Assembly: GCA_034429475.1 (NCBI GenBank)
Contig: DAOUGD010000289.1
Location: 1-64,000, forward strand
Length of the DNA: 64,000 nucleotides
Direction: 5' to 3'
From: JAKQHY01 sp034429475
GTDB taxonomy: Bacteria; Chloroflexota; Anaerolineae; B4-G1; SLSP01
This document shows, piece after piece, positions 42,308 to 49,531 of this stretch. The translations under genes and the position numbers were made by a program. The notes under the pieces were generated by a model, which saw nothing but the letters and a program-made list of their open reading frames with translations, ran no database searches and was not told the origin of the DNA. How positions within the stretch are numbered: position 1 is the stretch's first letter; each line of letters begins with the position of its first letter.

Positions 42308-42340
42308 AGAAACCGGGTTTTTCCAAAAAACCCGGTTTCT
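42308..42340. repeat. Perfect palindrome with AGAAACCGGGTTTTT arms
   Basis: AGAAACCGGGTTTTT and AAAAACCCGGTTTCT are exact reverse complements around three bases. It lies between the CPBP protease and the GT39-like gene, both on the minus strand. It may be a terminator or a widespread interspersed palindrome. Confidence 0.8.
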
Positions 42341-42355
42341 GAAGACACACGGGCA

Positions 42356-43246
42356 TCACATCGGCGCCGGACCAGGAAAGTGGTCTTTGCCGTAGACTTT
42401 TTCCAGGGCGAAGACGACCAACCAGGGCATCGCCGCCGTCAGGAAGGTCAGGAACGGTTGCCCGCCCACCGCCAAGAGCAGGCCGAAGGTGTTGCTGAGG
42501 GCGTGAAAGACGATCATCAACCAGACGCTCCGGGTGTGGTTGTAGAGCCAAACGTAGAGGTAGGTGAGGCCGATCAACGAGATCGTCTGCCCGGCCAGCC
42601 CCATCAGGAGCGTGATGACCGCCGCCGGCAGGGGGACCGCGTCATTCATCAGCGCCAGTGTGGATTGGATGGTAAGCGGGTAGTGCCACACGGCCCAGAT
42701 CAGGCCGAGCAACCAGACGGCTTTGTCGCCGTGGGGGTAGCGCGCCTGCAGGTGCGGCAGCAAGTAGCCGCGCCAGCCGGGTTCCTCGCCCAGGCCGCTC
42801 GTCGCCAATTGGCGCAGGAAGAACCCCAGGGCGGGCAGCAGCAGCGGAGCCATGTCGCCCAAACGGGCCGCGCCCATCAAGAGCGCCAGGATAAAGGGGA
42901 TGAGCGGCAAGGCCAGGGTAATACCCAGCGCCTTGAGATACCACGCCCCGACGACGCGCCATTTGAGGTTGCGCGCCAGCAAATCCTGCAATCCCACGCG
43001 CCCCGCTTCTAGCGCCGTGGCGACCACGCTGGCGATCAGCGGCCCGTAGACGCCGAGGTTGAACAAAGTAGCAAGCAGGGCGTGCCGGCGGTCTGCAAAG
43101 GCAGAAACGGGACGTAGGGACATCATAGGAAGGGCGTAGCCATAGCGCCCGGCGAGCACCTGCGCCGGAATCCAACACAGCCACGTCAGCCCCAGGGCCA
43201 GCCCCAGGAACAGCCACATAGTTTTTGCGATACGTGAATTGTTCAT
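42356..43246 (-). CDS. CPBP-family (Abi/CAAX-type) intramembrane metalloprotease
   Basis: 296 residues and about eight helices. The motifs of the family are present: EEPGWRGYLLP (around residue 154), VWHYPLTIQ (about 182) and the late FHALSNTFG. These supply the catalytic glutamates and histidines of Abi/Rce1-like proteases. Roles range from prenyl-protein processing to bacteriocin self-immunity; none is obvious here. The ATG at 43246 is preferred to a TTG one codon earlier. A cluster of three GGGAGACCC palindromes lies upstream. Confidence 0.82.
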   Translation of the reverse strand: MNNSRIAKTMWLFLGLALGLTWLCWIPAQVLAGRYGYALPMMSLRPVSAFADRRHALLATLFNLGVYGPLIASVVATALEAGRVGLQDLLARNLKWRVVGAWYLKALGITLALPLIPFILALLMGAARLGDMAPLLLPALGFFLRQLATSGLGEEPGWRGYLLPHLQARYPHGDKAVWLLGLIWAVWHYPLTIQSTLALMNDAVPLPAAVITLLMGLAGQTISLIGLTYLYVWLYNHTRSVWLMIVFHALSNTFGLLLAVGGQPFLTFLTAAMPWLVVFALEKVYGKDHFPGPAPM

Positions 43247-43266
43247 CAAATGGTTATCTCGTCATG

Positions 43267-43345
43267 GGGGCCGGGAGACCCGGCCCTGTTGTAGAGGGTC
43301 GGGAGACCCGGCCCTACTGTAGAGGGTCGGGAGACCCGGCCCCTA
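43267..43345. repeat. Three tandem GGGTCGGGAGACCCGGCCC elements
   Basis: Three copies of a roughly 21-base quasi-palindrome at 43267, 43296 and 43325, with a 29-base period and short TGTAGA linkers. The last copy contains the stop codon of the dehydrogenase gene. These are typical short interspersed palindromes rather than CRISPR repeats. Confidence 0.8.
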
Positions 43346-44461
43346 CAGGCGTTCCGCCACGGCGCGCGCCACGTCCAGCGATGTCGCGCTGCCGCCCATG
43401 TCGTAGGTGCGCACCTGACCCTCGGCGATCACGGCGGCGATGGCGACTTCCAATGCCTGCGCCTTGGCCGTCTCGCCGAGCCAGTCGCACATCAATTTGA
43501 CCGTGAGCAGCATCGCCATCGGGTTGACCTTGTGCTGCCCGGCGTACTTGGGCGCGGAGCCGTGCGTCGGCTCGAAGACGGCAAATGTTTCGCCGATATT
43601 GCCGCTGGAGGCGAAGCCCAGGCCGCCCACCAACTGCGCCGCCAGGTCCGAAATGATGTCGCCGAACATGTTGCTGGACACCATCACGCCGTAATCCTGC
43701 GGATTCTTGATCAACCACATGGCTTGCGCGTCAATGTTGGTCTCCCACAACGCGATGCCGGGGTACTCGGCGGCGATCTTGCGCGCTTCGCGCACCATCA
43801 GGCCGGAGGTCTCGCGGATGACGTTGGGTTTCTCCACCAGGGTTACGGTGGGGTAGCCGTGTTTTTGGGCGTACTCAAAAGCGGCGCGCACGATCCGCCG
43901 GCAGCCCCGACGGGTGAGGATGCGCGCCGAGAGCGCAATGTCCTCCGACGCCACGTCCTTGAACGCCGCCATCCCCTTGCTGTGCGCCTCCAACGCCGCG
44001 CGGACTTCGGCCGGCAGCGGGTGAAATTCTACGCCGGAATAAAGGTCTTCGGTATTTTCGCGGAAGATGACGATGTCAATATCGTCGCGGTAGTTCAAGG
44101 GGTTGCCCTGGTAGGCCTTGCAGGGACGCAGGTTGCTGTAGAGGTCGAAGGTCTGTCGCAGGCGCACGATGGGACTGCGATAGACCAATCCTTTGCCCTG
44201 CAATTCAGGGATAAGCTCCGCCTCAGCCTCCTCCTTGGGCTTCGAGGTGATCGCGCCAAACAGCGCGCACGTGCAGCCTTTGAGCAGGTCAATGGTGCGC
44301 TGCGGCAGCGCCTCGCCCTCCGTCCGCCAAAACTCCCAGCCGATGTCCGCGTTGACGTACTCGGCATCCAGCGCCAGCTTCTCTAACACGATCTTCGCTG
44401 CATCCATCACATCGTTGCCGATCCCGTCGCCGGGCATTAACGCGATTTTGTATTTAGCCAT
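43343..44461 (-). CDS. Isocitrate/isopropylmalate-type decarboxylating dehydrogenase
   Basis: A 372-residue NAD(P)-linked beta-decarboxylating dehydrogenase. Motifs: MPGDGIGNDV at the N-terminus, VRLRQTFDLYSNLRPCK, IDIVIFRENTEDLYSGVE, SNMFGDIISDLAAQLVGGLG and FEPTHGSAPKYAGQ. Substrate specificity among isocitrate, isopropylmalate and homoisocitrate is not certain; RENTEDLYSGVE leans towards the isocitrate/homoisocitrate side. The LeuD-like small subunit just upstream on the same strand suggests leucine or lysine (aminoadipate) type chemistry. SD GGAGG sits close to two successive ATGs; the second (44461) has better spacing. The stop codon lies in a GGGAGACCC repeat. Confidence 0.85.
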   Translation of the reverse strand: MAKYKIALMPGDGIGNDVMDAAKIVLEKLALDAEYVNADIGWEFWRTEGEALPQRTIDLLKGCTCALFGAITSKPKEEAEAELIPELQGKGLVYRSPIVRLRQTFDLYSNLRPCKAYQGNPLNYRDDIDIVIFRENTEDLYSGVEFHPLPAEVRAALEAHSKGMAAFKDVASEDIALSARILTRRGCRRIVRAAFEYAQKHGYPTVTLVEKPNVIRETSGLMVREARKIAAEYPGIALWETNIDAQAMWLIKNPQDYGVMVSSNMFGDIISDLAAQLVGGLGFASSGNIGETFAVFEPTHGSAPKYAGQHKVNPMAMLLTVKLMCDWLGETAKAQALEVAIAAVIAEGQVRTYDMGGSATSLDVARAVAERL

Positions 44462-44489
44462 CATTCCTCCGGTTTTATGATTTGGAAAA

Positions 44490-44564
44490 TCAGTAATAGG
44501 AAATAGGAAATGGGAAATAGGGGACGTCTTTCTCCTAACTCCTAACTCCTAATTCCTAACTCCT
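44490..44564. repeat. GAAATAGGAAATGGG / CTCCTAACT inverted repeat array
   Basis: Left arm CAGTAATAGGAAATAGGAAA and right arm CTCCTAACTCCTAACTCCTA. It separates the dehydrogenase gene from the LeuD-like gene, and the right arm encodes the last residues of the latter. Confidence 0.78.
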
Positions 44565-45042
44565 TTTGGGTATAGGGAATCAACCCGCCCGCCTCCAAAA
44601 TCGCCATCACTTCCGGCGGGAAGGGGGGGAAGGTGTACGTGGCGCGGGGGGTGATGACCGTTCCGGCGGCGAAGTCAATCGTGATGGTTTCGCCGGATGC
44701 GATGCTGTCCACCGCGTCGCAGGTCACGATGGGCAGGGCGTAGTTGATGGCGTTGCGGAAGTAGATGCGCGCAAAGCTGCGGGCCACAATCGCGCCCACC
44801 CCGATTTCCTTGAGACACACCACCGCCTGCTCGCGCGAGCTGCCGCAGCCCCAGTTCTTGCCCGCCACGATGATGTCGCCTGGCTGCGCGTTAGTGACAA
44901 AGGTCGGATCGAGGTCTTCCAGCGCGTGTCGCGCCATCTCCTGAGGATCGGTGATACTGTACGTGTACTTGCCGGGGAAAATCACGTCGGTATTCACATC
45001 GTCGCCGTATTTCCACACCCGCCCGGAAATCTTTGTCTGCAT
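44542..45042 (-). CDS. Aconitase-family small (swivel) subunit, LeuD-like
   Basis: 166 residues from the ATG at 45042 (SD GGGAGGA). Motifs: DDVNTDVIFPGKY near the N-terminus, GKNWGCGSSREQA (the substrate-binding swivel loop) and ARSFARIYFRNAINYALP. It would form isopropylmalate or homoaconitate isomerase with a large 4Fe-4S subunit, which is not in this window. It probably works with the dehydrogenase directly downstream. The final KELGIRS is encoded by an ACTCCTAAC word array. Confidence 0.88.
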   Translation of the reverse strand: MQTKISGRVWKYGDDVNTDVIFPGKYTYSITDPQEMARHALEDLDPTFVTNAQPGDIIVAGKNWGCGSSREQAVVCLKEIGVGAIVARSFARIYFRNAINYALPIVTCDAVDSIASGETITIDFAAGTVITPRATYTFPPFPPEVMAILEAGGLIPYTQKELGIRS

Positions 45043-45059
45043 ACATCCTCCCAAGATAG

Positions 45060-45116
45060 CTCAACGGATGGAACGGAAGAAGGTATATCCGTTAAAATCC
45101 GTTGAATCCGTTGAGA
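45060..45116. repeat. CAACGGATGGAACGG-word inverted repeat array
   Basis: Left arm CTCAACGGATGGAACGGAAG and right arm ATCCGTTAAAATCCGTTGAA with TCCGTTGAG. It lies just upstream of the LeuD-like gene and so may be part of its mRNA leader. Confidence 0.75.
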
Positions 45117-45183
45117 AAATTTTATCCACCCCCTGAGTATATCTGATCTGACGCACTTTGAAAGCGAGTGATTTCTCTCACCC

Positions 45184-45211
45184 TTGTACAAATCGCAAAG
45201 TGTGTTACAAT
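45184..45211 (+). promoter_or_regulatory. Promoter of tRNA-Val
   Basis: TTGTAC, a 16-base spacer, then TACAAT. The -10 ends 11 bases before the first tRNA base, as expected for a tRNA promoter. Confidence 0.7.
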
Positions 45212-45222
45212 GCAGACGTTGT

Positions 45223-45296
45223 GGGCGGTTAGCTCAGTTGGTTAGAGCGCTGCGTTGACATCGCAGAGGTCACAAGTTCGAGTCTTGTATCGCCCA
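45223..45296 (+). tRNA. tRNA-Val (anticodon GAC)
   Basis: Acceptor GGGCGGT pairs with ATCGCCC. The D arm (GCTCAGTTGGTTAGAGC) is canonical. Anticodon stem CTGCG/CGCAG closes loop TTGACAT with anticodon GAC at 45257-45259. The T arm is ACAAG-TTCGAGT-CTTGT. The 3' CCA is not encoded (ACTTT follows), so it must be added by nucleotidyltransferase. GAC reads GUC and GUU valine codons. Confidence 0.95.
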
Positions 45297-45317
45297 CTTT
45301 TAGTAAAACGAAACGAT

Positions 45318-45351
45318 GCTAGTTGCTCACAAAGCAACTAGCTTTATTTTT
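45318..45351 (+). terminator. Rho-independent terminator after tRNA-Val
   Basis: GCTAGTTGCT and AGCAACTAGC are perfect 10-base arms around a 5-base loop, followed by TTTATTTTT. Confidence 0.88.
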
Positions 45352-45509
45352 AAGAAAAACACCCCCTCTACCAAACTCTGGTAGAGGGGGTGTTGATTAT
45401 GCCGGGATTTTCCCAGTAGATGCGCGTGCGCCTGATCAATCAACGCCGCGCGCGGCATGTAGGTGTGCAGATCGGTGTCTACCAGCCCATACGCACTGAA
45501 CTTACGCAT
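45327..45509 (-). pseudogene. Truncated N-terminal remnant of an ATPase-like protein
   Basis: A 60-residue frame starting at ATG 45509 behind a perfect AGGAGG SD. Its first ~32 residues (MRKFSAYGLVDTDLHTYMPR, ALIDQAHAHLLG) resemble the N-terminus of bacterial AAA-ATPase-like proteins that normally continue into a P-loop. Here the frame instead enters a perfect 16-bp hairpin and stops, with no P-loop. I read it as a decayed remnant cut short by the terminator region. It could alternatively be a real small protein. Family assignment is from memory of the motif and needs a search. Confidence 0.4.
45358..45394 (-). terminator. Perfect 16-bp hairpin, minus-strand terminator
   Basis: AACACCCCCTCTACCA pairs exactly with TGGTAGAGGGGGTGTT around a 5-base loop. 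On the minus strand it is followed by TTTTC and an AT-rich run, so it would stop transcription from the small remnant gene. It also isolates the tRNA unit. Confidence 0.75.
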
Positions 45510-45534
45510 TGTGTTCCTCCTAATGACGGCGAGT

Positions 45535-45780
45535 CTACCGCCATTGTAATCCCGAATGGGGGCGGGGACAACCCGCGCGGAGGATAGGGCCACGCAGGAG
45601 TGTGATCTTTCGGTAGCCCTCAGGACAGGCTCTGAGCGCCGCTGCCGGTGACGGGGCTACCTGACCGGGGCCGCGACGCCCCGGCCCGCAGTGTTTTCCA
45701 GGGGGCACTGTCGGGAAGGCGGTAAACTCATGGCCCCTTATCAAGAGAGAACTTCTCAATGGGACAGTGTCCCGCGAGAA
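45535..45780. other. GC-rich structured non-coding stretch
   Basis: No gene is seen. Several complementary pairs occur: GGTAGCCC/GGGCTACC enclosing CTCAG/CTGAG (45614-45662), CCGGGGC/GCCCCGG (about 45666-45686), CAGTG/CACTG and GGGACAGTGTCCC further on. It could be a leader RNA or the scar of decayed elements. It lies upstream of the DgoD promoter. Confidence 0.35.
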
Positions 45781-45786
45781 CCTTTG

Positions 45787-45815
45787 TTGCCGCAGATCAT
45801 CAAGGGTGATACAAT
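45787..45815 (+). promoter_or_regulatory. Promoter of the DgoD-like gene
   Basis: TTGCCG, a 17-base spacer, then TACAAT, 35 bases before the ATG. The leader contains a strong AAGGAGG SD. Confidence 0.65.
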
Positions 45816-45850
45816 CGAGGGGTTAGAATATACGCCCCAAGGAGGTTGCA

Positions 45851-46954
45851 ATGAAGATCACACGATTGGAAACTTTTTTGGTCAAGCCCCGTTGGCTCTT
45901 CCTTAAAGTCCATACGGATGAGGGTCTGGTAGGCCTCGGCGAGCCGATTCTCGAAGGGCGCGCACTGACGTGCGCTCAGGCGGTGGCGGAACTGGCGCCT
46001 TACCTGGTTGGACAGGATCCGACGCGCGTCGTTCATCATTGGCAGGCGATGTACCGCCACGCCTTCTATCGCGGCGGCCCAATTTTGACCAGCGCGTTGA
46101 GCGGCGTCGAACAGGCGTTGTGGGACCTGACCGGCAAGGCGTTGGGTGTGCCGATCTATAAACTGTTCGGCGGCCCGACCCGCGACTGCATCCGTATGTA
46201 CAAGCACGCGGGGGATGCTGAGGCAATCAAGCAGGGACTAGCCCTGGGTTTCAATGCGTTCAAGACCGGCGTGCAGGGCGGGCGTCCGGCGCGGATCGTG
46301 GAGACGCCCGGCTTTGTCGCGCGCGCCGTCGAGCATTTTGCGGCGATGCGCGCCGTCGCTGGCCCGGAGGCCGATATCGCCATTGACTTCCACGGGGCCA
46401 TCAGCCCGCAAACGGCCAAGCTGCTGATCAAAGGGTTGGAACCCTATCAGCCGATGTTTATCGAAGAACCCTGTCAATGTCAAAACGTGGATGTGATGGC
46501 CGAGATTGCGCGCGGCACTCACCTGCCGATTGCCGCCGGCGAGCGCATCTTCACCAAATGGGGATTCCGTGAACTTCTCGAAAAGCACGCGGCGAGCATC
46601 CTTCAGCCGGACCTGTGTCACGCTGGCGGGATCAACGAAGTGCGGCTGATTGCCGGGATGGGCGAGGCTTACTACGCGGGCGTCGCGCCGCACAATCCGC
46701 TGGGGCCGATTTCCCTGGCCGCGTGCATCCAGTTGGACGCGGCGATTCCTAACTTCATCGCCCAGGAGCATGTTTCGTTGGGGGAGGGCTACCTGAAACA
46801 GCCCTTTGTAGTCAAGGATGGCTACATTGATCTGCCCATCGGCCCAGGATTGGGCATCGAATTGGACGAAGAAGCCCTGGCGGACAAGCTCGATCACACC
46901 TGGCACAACCCGGAACGGTATCTGGAAGACGATCATTCGGTGATGGATTGGTGA
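45851..46954 (+). CDS. dgoD: D-galactonate dehydratase-like enolase-superfamily enzyme
   Basis: A 367-residue enzyme of the mandelate-racemase branch. The opening (RWLFLKVHTDEGLVGLGEP), YRGGPILTSALSGVEQALWD and PHNPLGPISLAAC closely follow the DgoD pattern known from E. coli. Metal ligands and catalytic residues expected for the family are visible: Asp179 and His181 (DFHG), Glu205 (IEEP), Glu231 (AGER) and His281 (APHNP). The reaction would dehydrate D-galactonate to 2-keto-3-deoxygalactonate in the De Ley-Doudoroff route. No kinase or aldolase gene is adjacent, so the pathway is not complete here. Own promoter; SD AAGGAGG 6 bases before the ATG. Confidence 0.87.
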   Translation: MKITRLETFLVKPRWLFLKVHTDEGLVGLGEPILEGRALTCAQAVAELAPYLVGQDPTRVVHHWQAMYRHAFYRGGPILTSALSGVEQALWDLTGKALGVPIYKLFGGPTRDCIRMYKHAGDAEAIKQGLALGFNAFKTGVQGGRPARIVETPGFVARAVEHFAAMRAVAGPEADIAIDFHGAISPQTAKLLIKGLEPYQPMFIEEPCQCQNVDVMAEIARGTHLPIAAGERIFTKWGFRELLEKHAASILQPDLCHAGGINEVRLIAGMGEAYYAGVAPHNPLGPISLAACIQLDAAIPNFIAQEHVSLGEGYLKQPFVVKDGYIDLPIGPGLGIELDEEALADKLDHTWHNPERYLEDDHSVMDW

Positions 46955-46966
46955 GAAAAGTGTAGG

Positions 46967-46994
46967 TTGCCGTATGCTTATCTTATGGTAAAAT
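46967..46994 (+). promoter_or_regulatory. Promoter of the rpsB operon
   Basis: TTGCCG, a 16-base spacer, TAAAAT. It lies about 142 bases upstream of rpsB and just after the DgoD stop. Confidence 0.65.
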
Positions 46995-47135
46995 GCCTGT
47001 TGGCCTGAAACAGGTTGTGGTAAAAACACACGCGATCGGACCTGCGGAGGAAGTGCCGGTAAACTGCGCCGGTCCTCCAGGGGCTGATGGTCGCGGAGGC
47101 CCAAAACAAATTAACCAGGAGGTTGTTGAAGATTT
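46995..47135 (+). promoter_or_regulatory. Structured 5' leader of rpsB, candidate S2 autoregulatory RNA
   Basis: The leader contains CCTGTT/AACAGG and a GGACC...GGTCC pairing enclosing CCGG/CCGG, with CGGAGG and CCTCC segments able to pair. Many bacteria have an S2-binding leader at this place that represses rpsB-tsf. The exact family match was not tested. Confidence 0.45.
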
Positions 47136-48146
47136 ATGGCTATCGTTACGATGAAGCAGTTGTTGGAGACCGGGGTCCATTTCGGACATCGCACCCGGCG
47201 TTGGAATCCCAAGATGGCGCGCTACATCTACACTGAGCGCAACGGGGTTCATATTATTGACCTGCAACAAACGGTTAAGGCGATTGAATCGGCTTACGCC
47301 GTCGTGCGGGATGTGGTGGCCCAGGGGGGGCAGGTGTTGTTTGTCGGGACCAAGCGGCAAGCTCAGGAGACCATTCGGCAGGAAGCCACCCGCTGTAATA
47401 TGCCTTACGTTAACCAGCGCTGGTTAGGGGGCGTCTTGACCAACTGGCGCACGATCAAGCAGCGGATCGATCATCTCAAAGAACTGGAAGCGCGCCGCGA
47501 AGCCGGTGAGTTTGAATTGCTGACAAAGAAGGAAGCTCTCATGCTCACGCGGGAAATCGACAAGCTCAATAGCCGCCTGGGCGGCATCAAGCAGATGGAG
47601 CGGCTGCCCGGTGTGGTTTTCGTGATTGACGTCCAAAACGAAAGCACCGCGATCAAGGAGGCCGACCGCATCGGCATCCCCATTGTGGCGGTAGTAGACA
47701 CCAACTGCGATCCATATCTGATCGATCACGTTATCCCGGCCAATGATGATGCTATTCGCGCCATCCGTCTCTTGACCTCCAAGATCGCCGACGCTGCGTT
47801 GGATGGACTGGCGCTGCGCAAGGATATTGCGCCGGAAGAAGAGGAACTCTTCGCCGAAGACCAGAAGTACCTCAGCGCGGAAACGCTGGCGCGCCTGCGT
47901 CAGATTCAGTTCGAAGGCGATGAGGAAGAAGACGAAGAAGATGCGAGTGCGTACATCGGGCGGCGCACCGTACCGCGCAAATCGAGCGCCGATCTGACCC
48001 CGCTGGCCGACGAAGACATCCAGGCAGTTGTCGCACAGGGCGTCGAAGAAGAATTCGCCGCAGAATCTCTGGAAGATGAGTTCGTTGACGATGATCTTAT
48101 AGACGACGATCTGTTGGACGAGGATATTGAAGGGGAAGAGGAGTAA
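47136..48146 (+). CDS. rpsB: Ribosomal protein S2 with long acidic tail
   Basis: 336 residues. The first ~230 are classical S2: MKQLLETGVHFGHRTRRWNP, GTKRQAQETI, NQRWLGGVLTNW, and the DTNCDPYLIDHVIPANDDAI segment. The last ~80-90 residues are a strongly acidic extension (GDEEEDEED, then DDDLIDDDLLDEDIEGEEE). S2 is usually about 240-260 residues, so this tail is extra. It may be disordered and exposed on the 30S subunit. It is first in the rpsB-tsf-pyrH-frr run. SD GGAGG is 13 bases from the ATG, further than usual. Confidence 0.96.
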   Translation: MAIVTMKQLLETGVHFGHRTRRWNPKMARYIYTERNGVHIIDLQQTVKAIESAYAVVRDVVAQGGQVLFVGTKRQAQETIRQEATRCNMPYVNQRWLGGVLTNWRTIKQRIDHLKELEARREAGEFELLTKKEALMLTREIDKLNSRLGGIKQMERLPGVVFVIDVQNESTAIKEADRIGIPIVAVVDTNCDPYLIDHVIPANDDAIRAIRLLTSKIADAALDGLALRKDIAPEEEELFAEDQKYLSAETLARLRQIQFEGDEEEDEEDASAYIGRRTVPRKSSADLTPLADEDIQAVVAQGVEEEFAAESLEDEFVDDDLIDDDLLDEDIEGEEE

Positions 48147-48147
48147 A

Positions 48148-48756
48148 ATGATGGAAATCACAACGGCTATGGTAAAGGAACTGCGGGAGGCTACGGCCGT
48201 CGGCATTCTGGATTGTCGTAAGGCGCTCGAAGTCGCCGAAGGCGATTTCGAGAAAGCGGTAGATTACCTGCGCGAGAAAGGGCTGGCAAAAGCCGCCAAG
48301 CGTATGGATCGCGAAGCGAAGGACGGCTTGGTGACAGCCTACATTCACGGCGGCGGGCGGATCGGTGTGCTGGTGGAAGTCAATTGCGAAACCGACTTTG
48401 TGGCACGCACCGAGGAATTTCACACCCTGGTCAACGACATTGCGCTGCAAATCGCGGCCATGCATCCGCACTACATCAAGCGGGAGGATATCCCGGCCAG
48501 CGCCCTGGAGCGTGAACGTGCTGTATATCGCGCCCAGGCTTTGGAGGAAGGCAAACCGGAGGCGGTGGTTGACCGCATCGTGGAAGGGCGGATGGAGAAA
48601 TTCTACAAGGAGGCCTGCTTGTTGGAACAAGAATTCATCCGCAACGACGAGCAGACTATCGAGAGTTTGCTGAAAGCTGCCATCACCACTACCGGCGAAA
48701 ATATTATCATCAGGCGCTTTGCGCGTTTCGAGTTAGGAGAAAGTCTGGGGGAGTAA
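48148..48756 (+). CDS. tsf: Elongation factor Ts
   Basis: 202 residues, a short-form EF-Ts. The N-terminal helix has VKELREATAVGILDCRKAL and EKAVDYLREKG. VNCETDFVAR is the core interaction motif with EF-Tu. It exchanges GDP for GTP on EF-Tu. It starts one base after the rpsB stop, with SD GAGGAG overlapping the acidic codons of rpsB. A second ATG follows directly. The stop codon is in the loop of a perfect terminator-like hairpin. Confidence 0.95.
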   Translation: MMEITTAMVKELREATAVGILDCRKALEVAEGDFEKAVDYLREKGLAKAAKRMDREAKDGLVTAYIHGGGRIGVLVEVNCETDFVARTEEFHTLVNDIALQIAAMHPHYIKREDIPASALERERAVYRAQALEEGKPEAVVDRIVEGRMEKFYKEACLLEQEFIRNDEQTIESLLKAAITTTGENIIIRRFARFELGESLGE

Positions 48757-48774
48757 TCCCCCAGACTTTATTCT
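48742..48774 (+). terminator. Terminator/attenuator overlapping the tsf stop codon
   Basis: AGTCTGGGGGA and TCCCCCAGACT are perfect 11-base arms, and the GTAA loop holds the tsf stop codon bases. A TTATTCTT tail follows. It could reduce transcription into pyrH, and ribosomes finishing tsf would melt it. Confidence 0.8.
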
Positions 48775-48786
48775 TCGGAGGGCACT

Positions 48787-49503
48787 GTGGGACGACCTCT
48801 CTACAAACGGGTGATTATCAAGATCGGCGGCGAATCGCTTTCCAACCCTGGCGGGTGTGGGATTGATCCTTTGCGCGCCGAAGAGGTCGCGAAACGGATT
48901 GCGGCCTTACATTCGCAGGAAATTGAGATCGGTATCGTCATTGGCGCCGGCAACCTGTGGCGGGGCGTGGAAGGCTTTGAGTTTGGCATGGATCGCGCCC
49001 GCGCCGACCACATCGGGATGCTGGCGACGGTGATGAATGCGCTGGCCCTGGCCGATGCCCTGGAACGCCTGGGCGTTGTCACCCGTGTGCAGACGGCTAT
49101 CGAAATGCGCGCCATCGCCGAGCCTTACATCCGTTTGCGGGCCGTCCGGCATCTGGAAAAAGGGCGCATTGTCATCTTTGGCGGCGGCACCGGCAACCCC
49201 TACTTCACCACGGATTCCGCCGCGGCGCTGCGCGCTGCCGAAATCGGAGCGGATTTGCTGATTAAGGCCACTAAGGTGGACGGCGTGTACGATGACGATC
49301 CGCACAAGAACCCTAACGCGCGGCGCCTTGAACGGCTTACCTACCTTGAAGCCCTGAACATGAAACTCCGGGTGATGGATTCAACGGCGGTGACGTTGTG
49401 TATGGACAACCAGGTGCCCATCATTGTGCTCAATCTCTGGGATGTAGAAGGCGTGGAGCGGGCACTCAGAGGTGAGCCAGTCGGTACGTTGATCGCTGAA
49501 TAA
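48787..49503 (+). CDS. pyrH: Uridylate kinase (UMP kinase)
   Basis: 238 residues of the amino-acid-kinase fold. KIGGESL at the N-terminus, GAGNLWRG (about 56), GGGTGNPYFTTDSAAALRA (about 137) and a KVDGVYDDDP loop are diagnostic. It makes UDP from UMP and ATP. The start is GTG 48787 behind GGAGG. Downstream of the tsf terminator hairpin and 28 bases before frr, the normal bacterial order. Confidence 0.96.
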   Translation: MGRPLYKRVIIKIGGESLSNPGGCGIDPLRAEEVAKRIAALHSQEIEIGIVIGAGNLWRGVEGFEFGMDRARADHIGMLATVMNALALADALERLGVVTRVQTAIEMRAIAEPYIRLRAVRHLEKGRIVIFGGGTGNPYFTTDSAAALRAAEIGADLLIKATKVDGVYDDDPHKNPNARRLERLTYLEALNMKLRVMDSTAVTLCMDNQVPIIVLNLWDVEGVERALRGEPVGTLIAE

Positions 49504-49531
49504 GTGATCCAGGCGTTAAGCGGAGGTCAAT

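Noticed and set aside
43267..43345. CRISPR array
   Set aside because: Three palindromic units with 8-base linkers; linkers are near-identical and far too short for spacers, and no cas genes are present.
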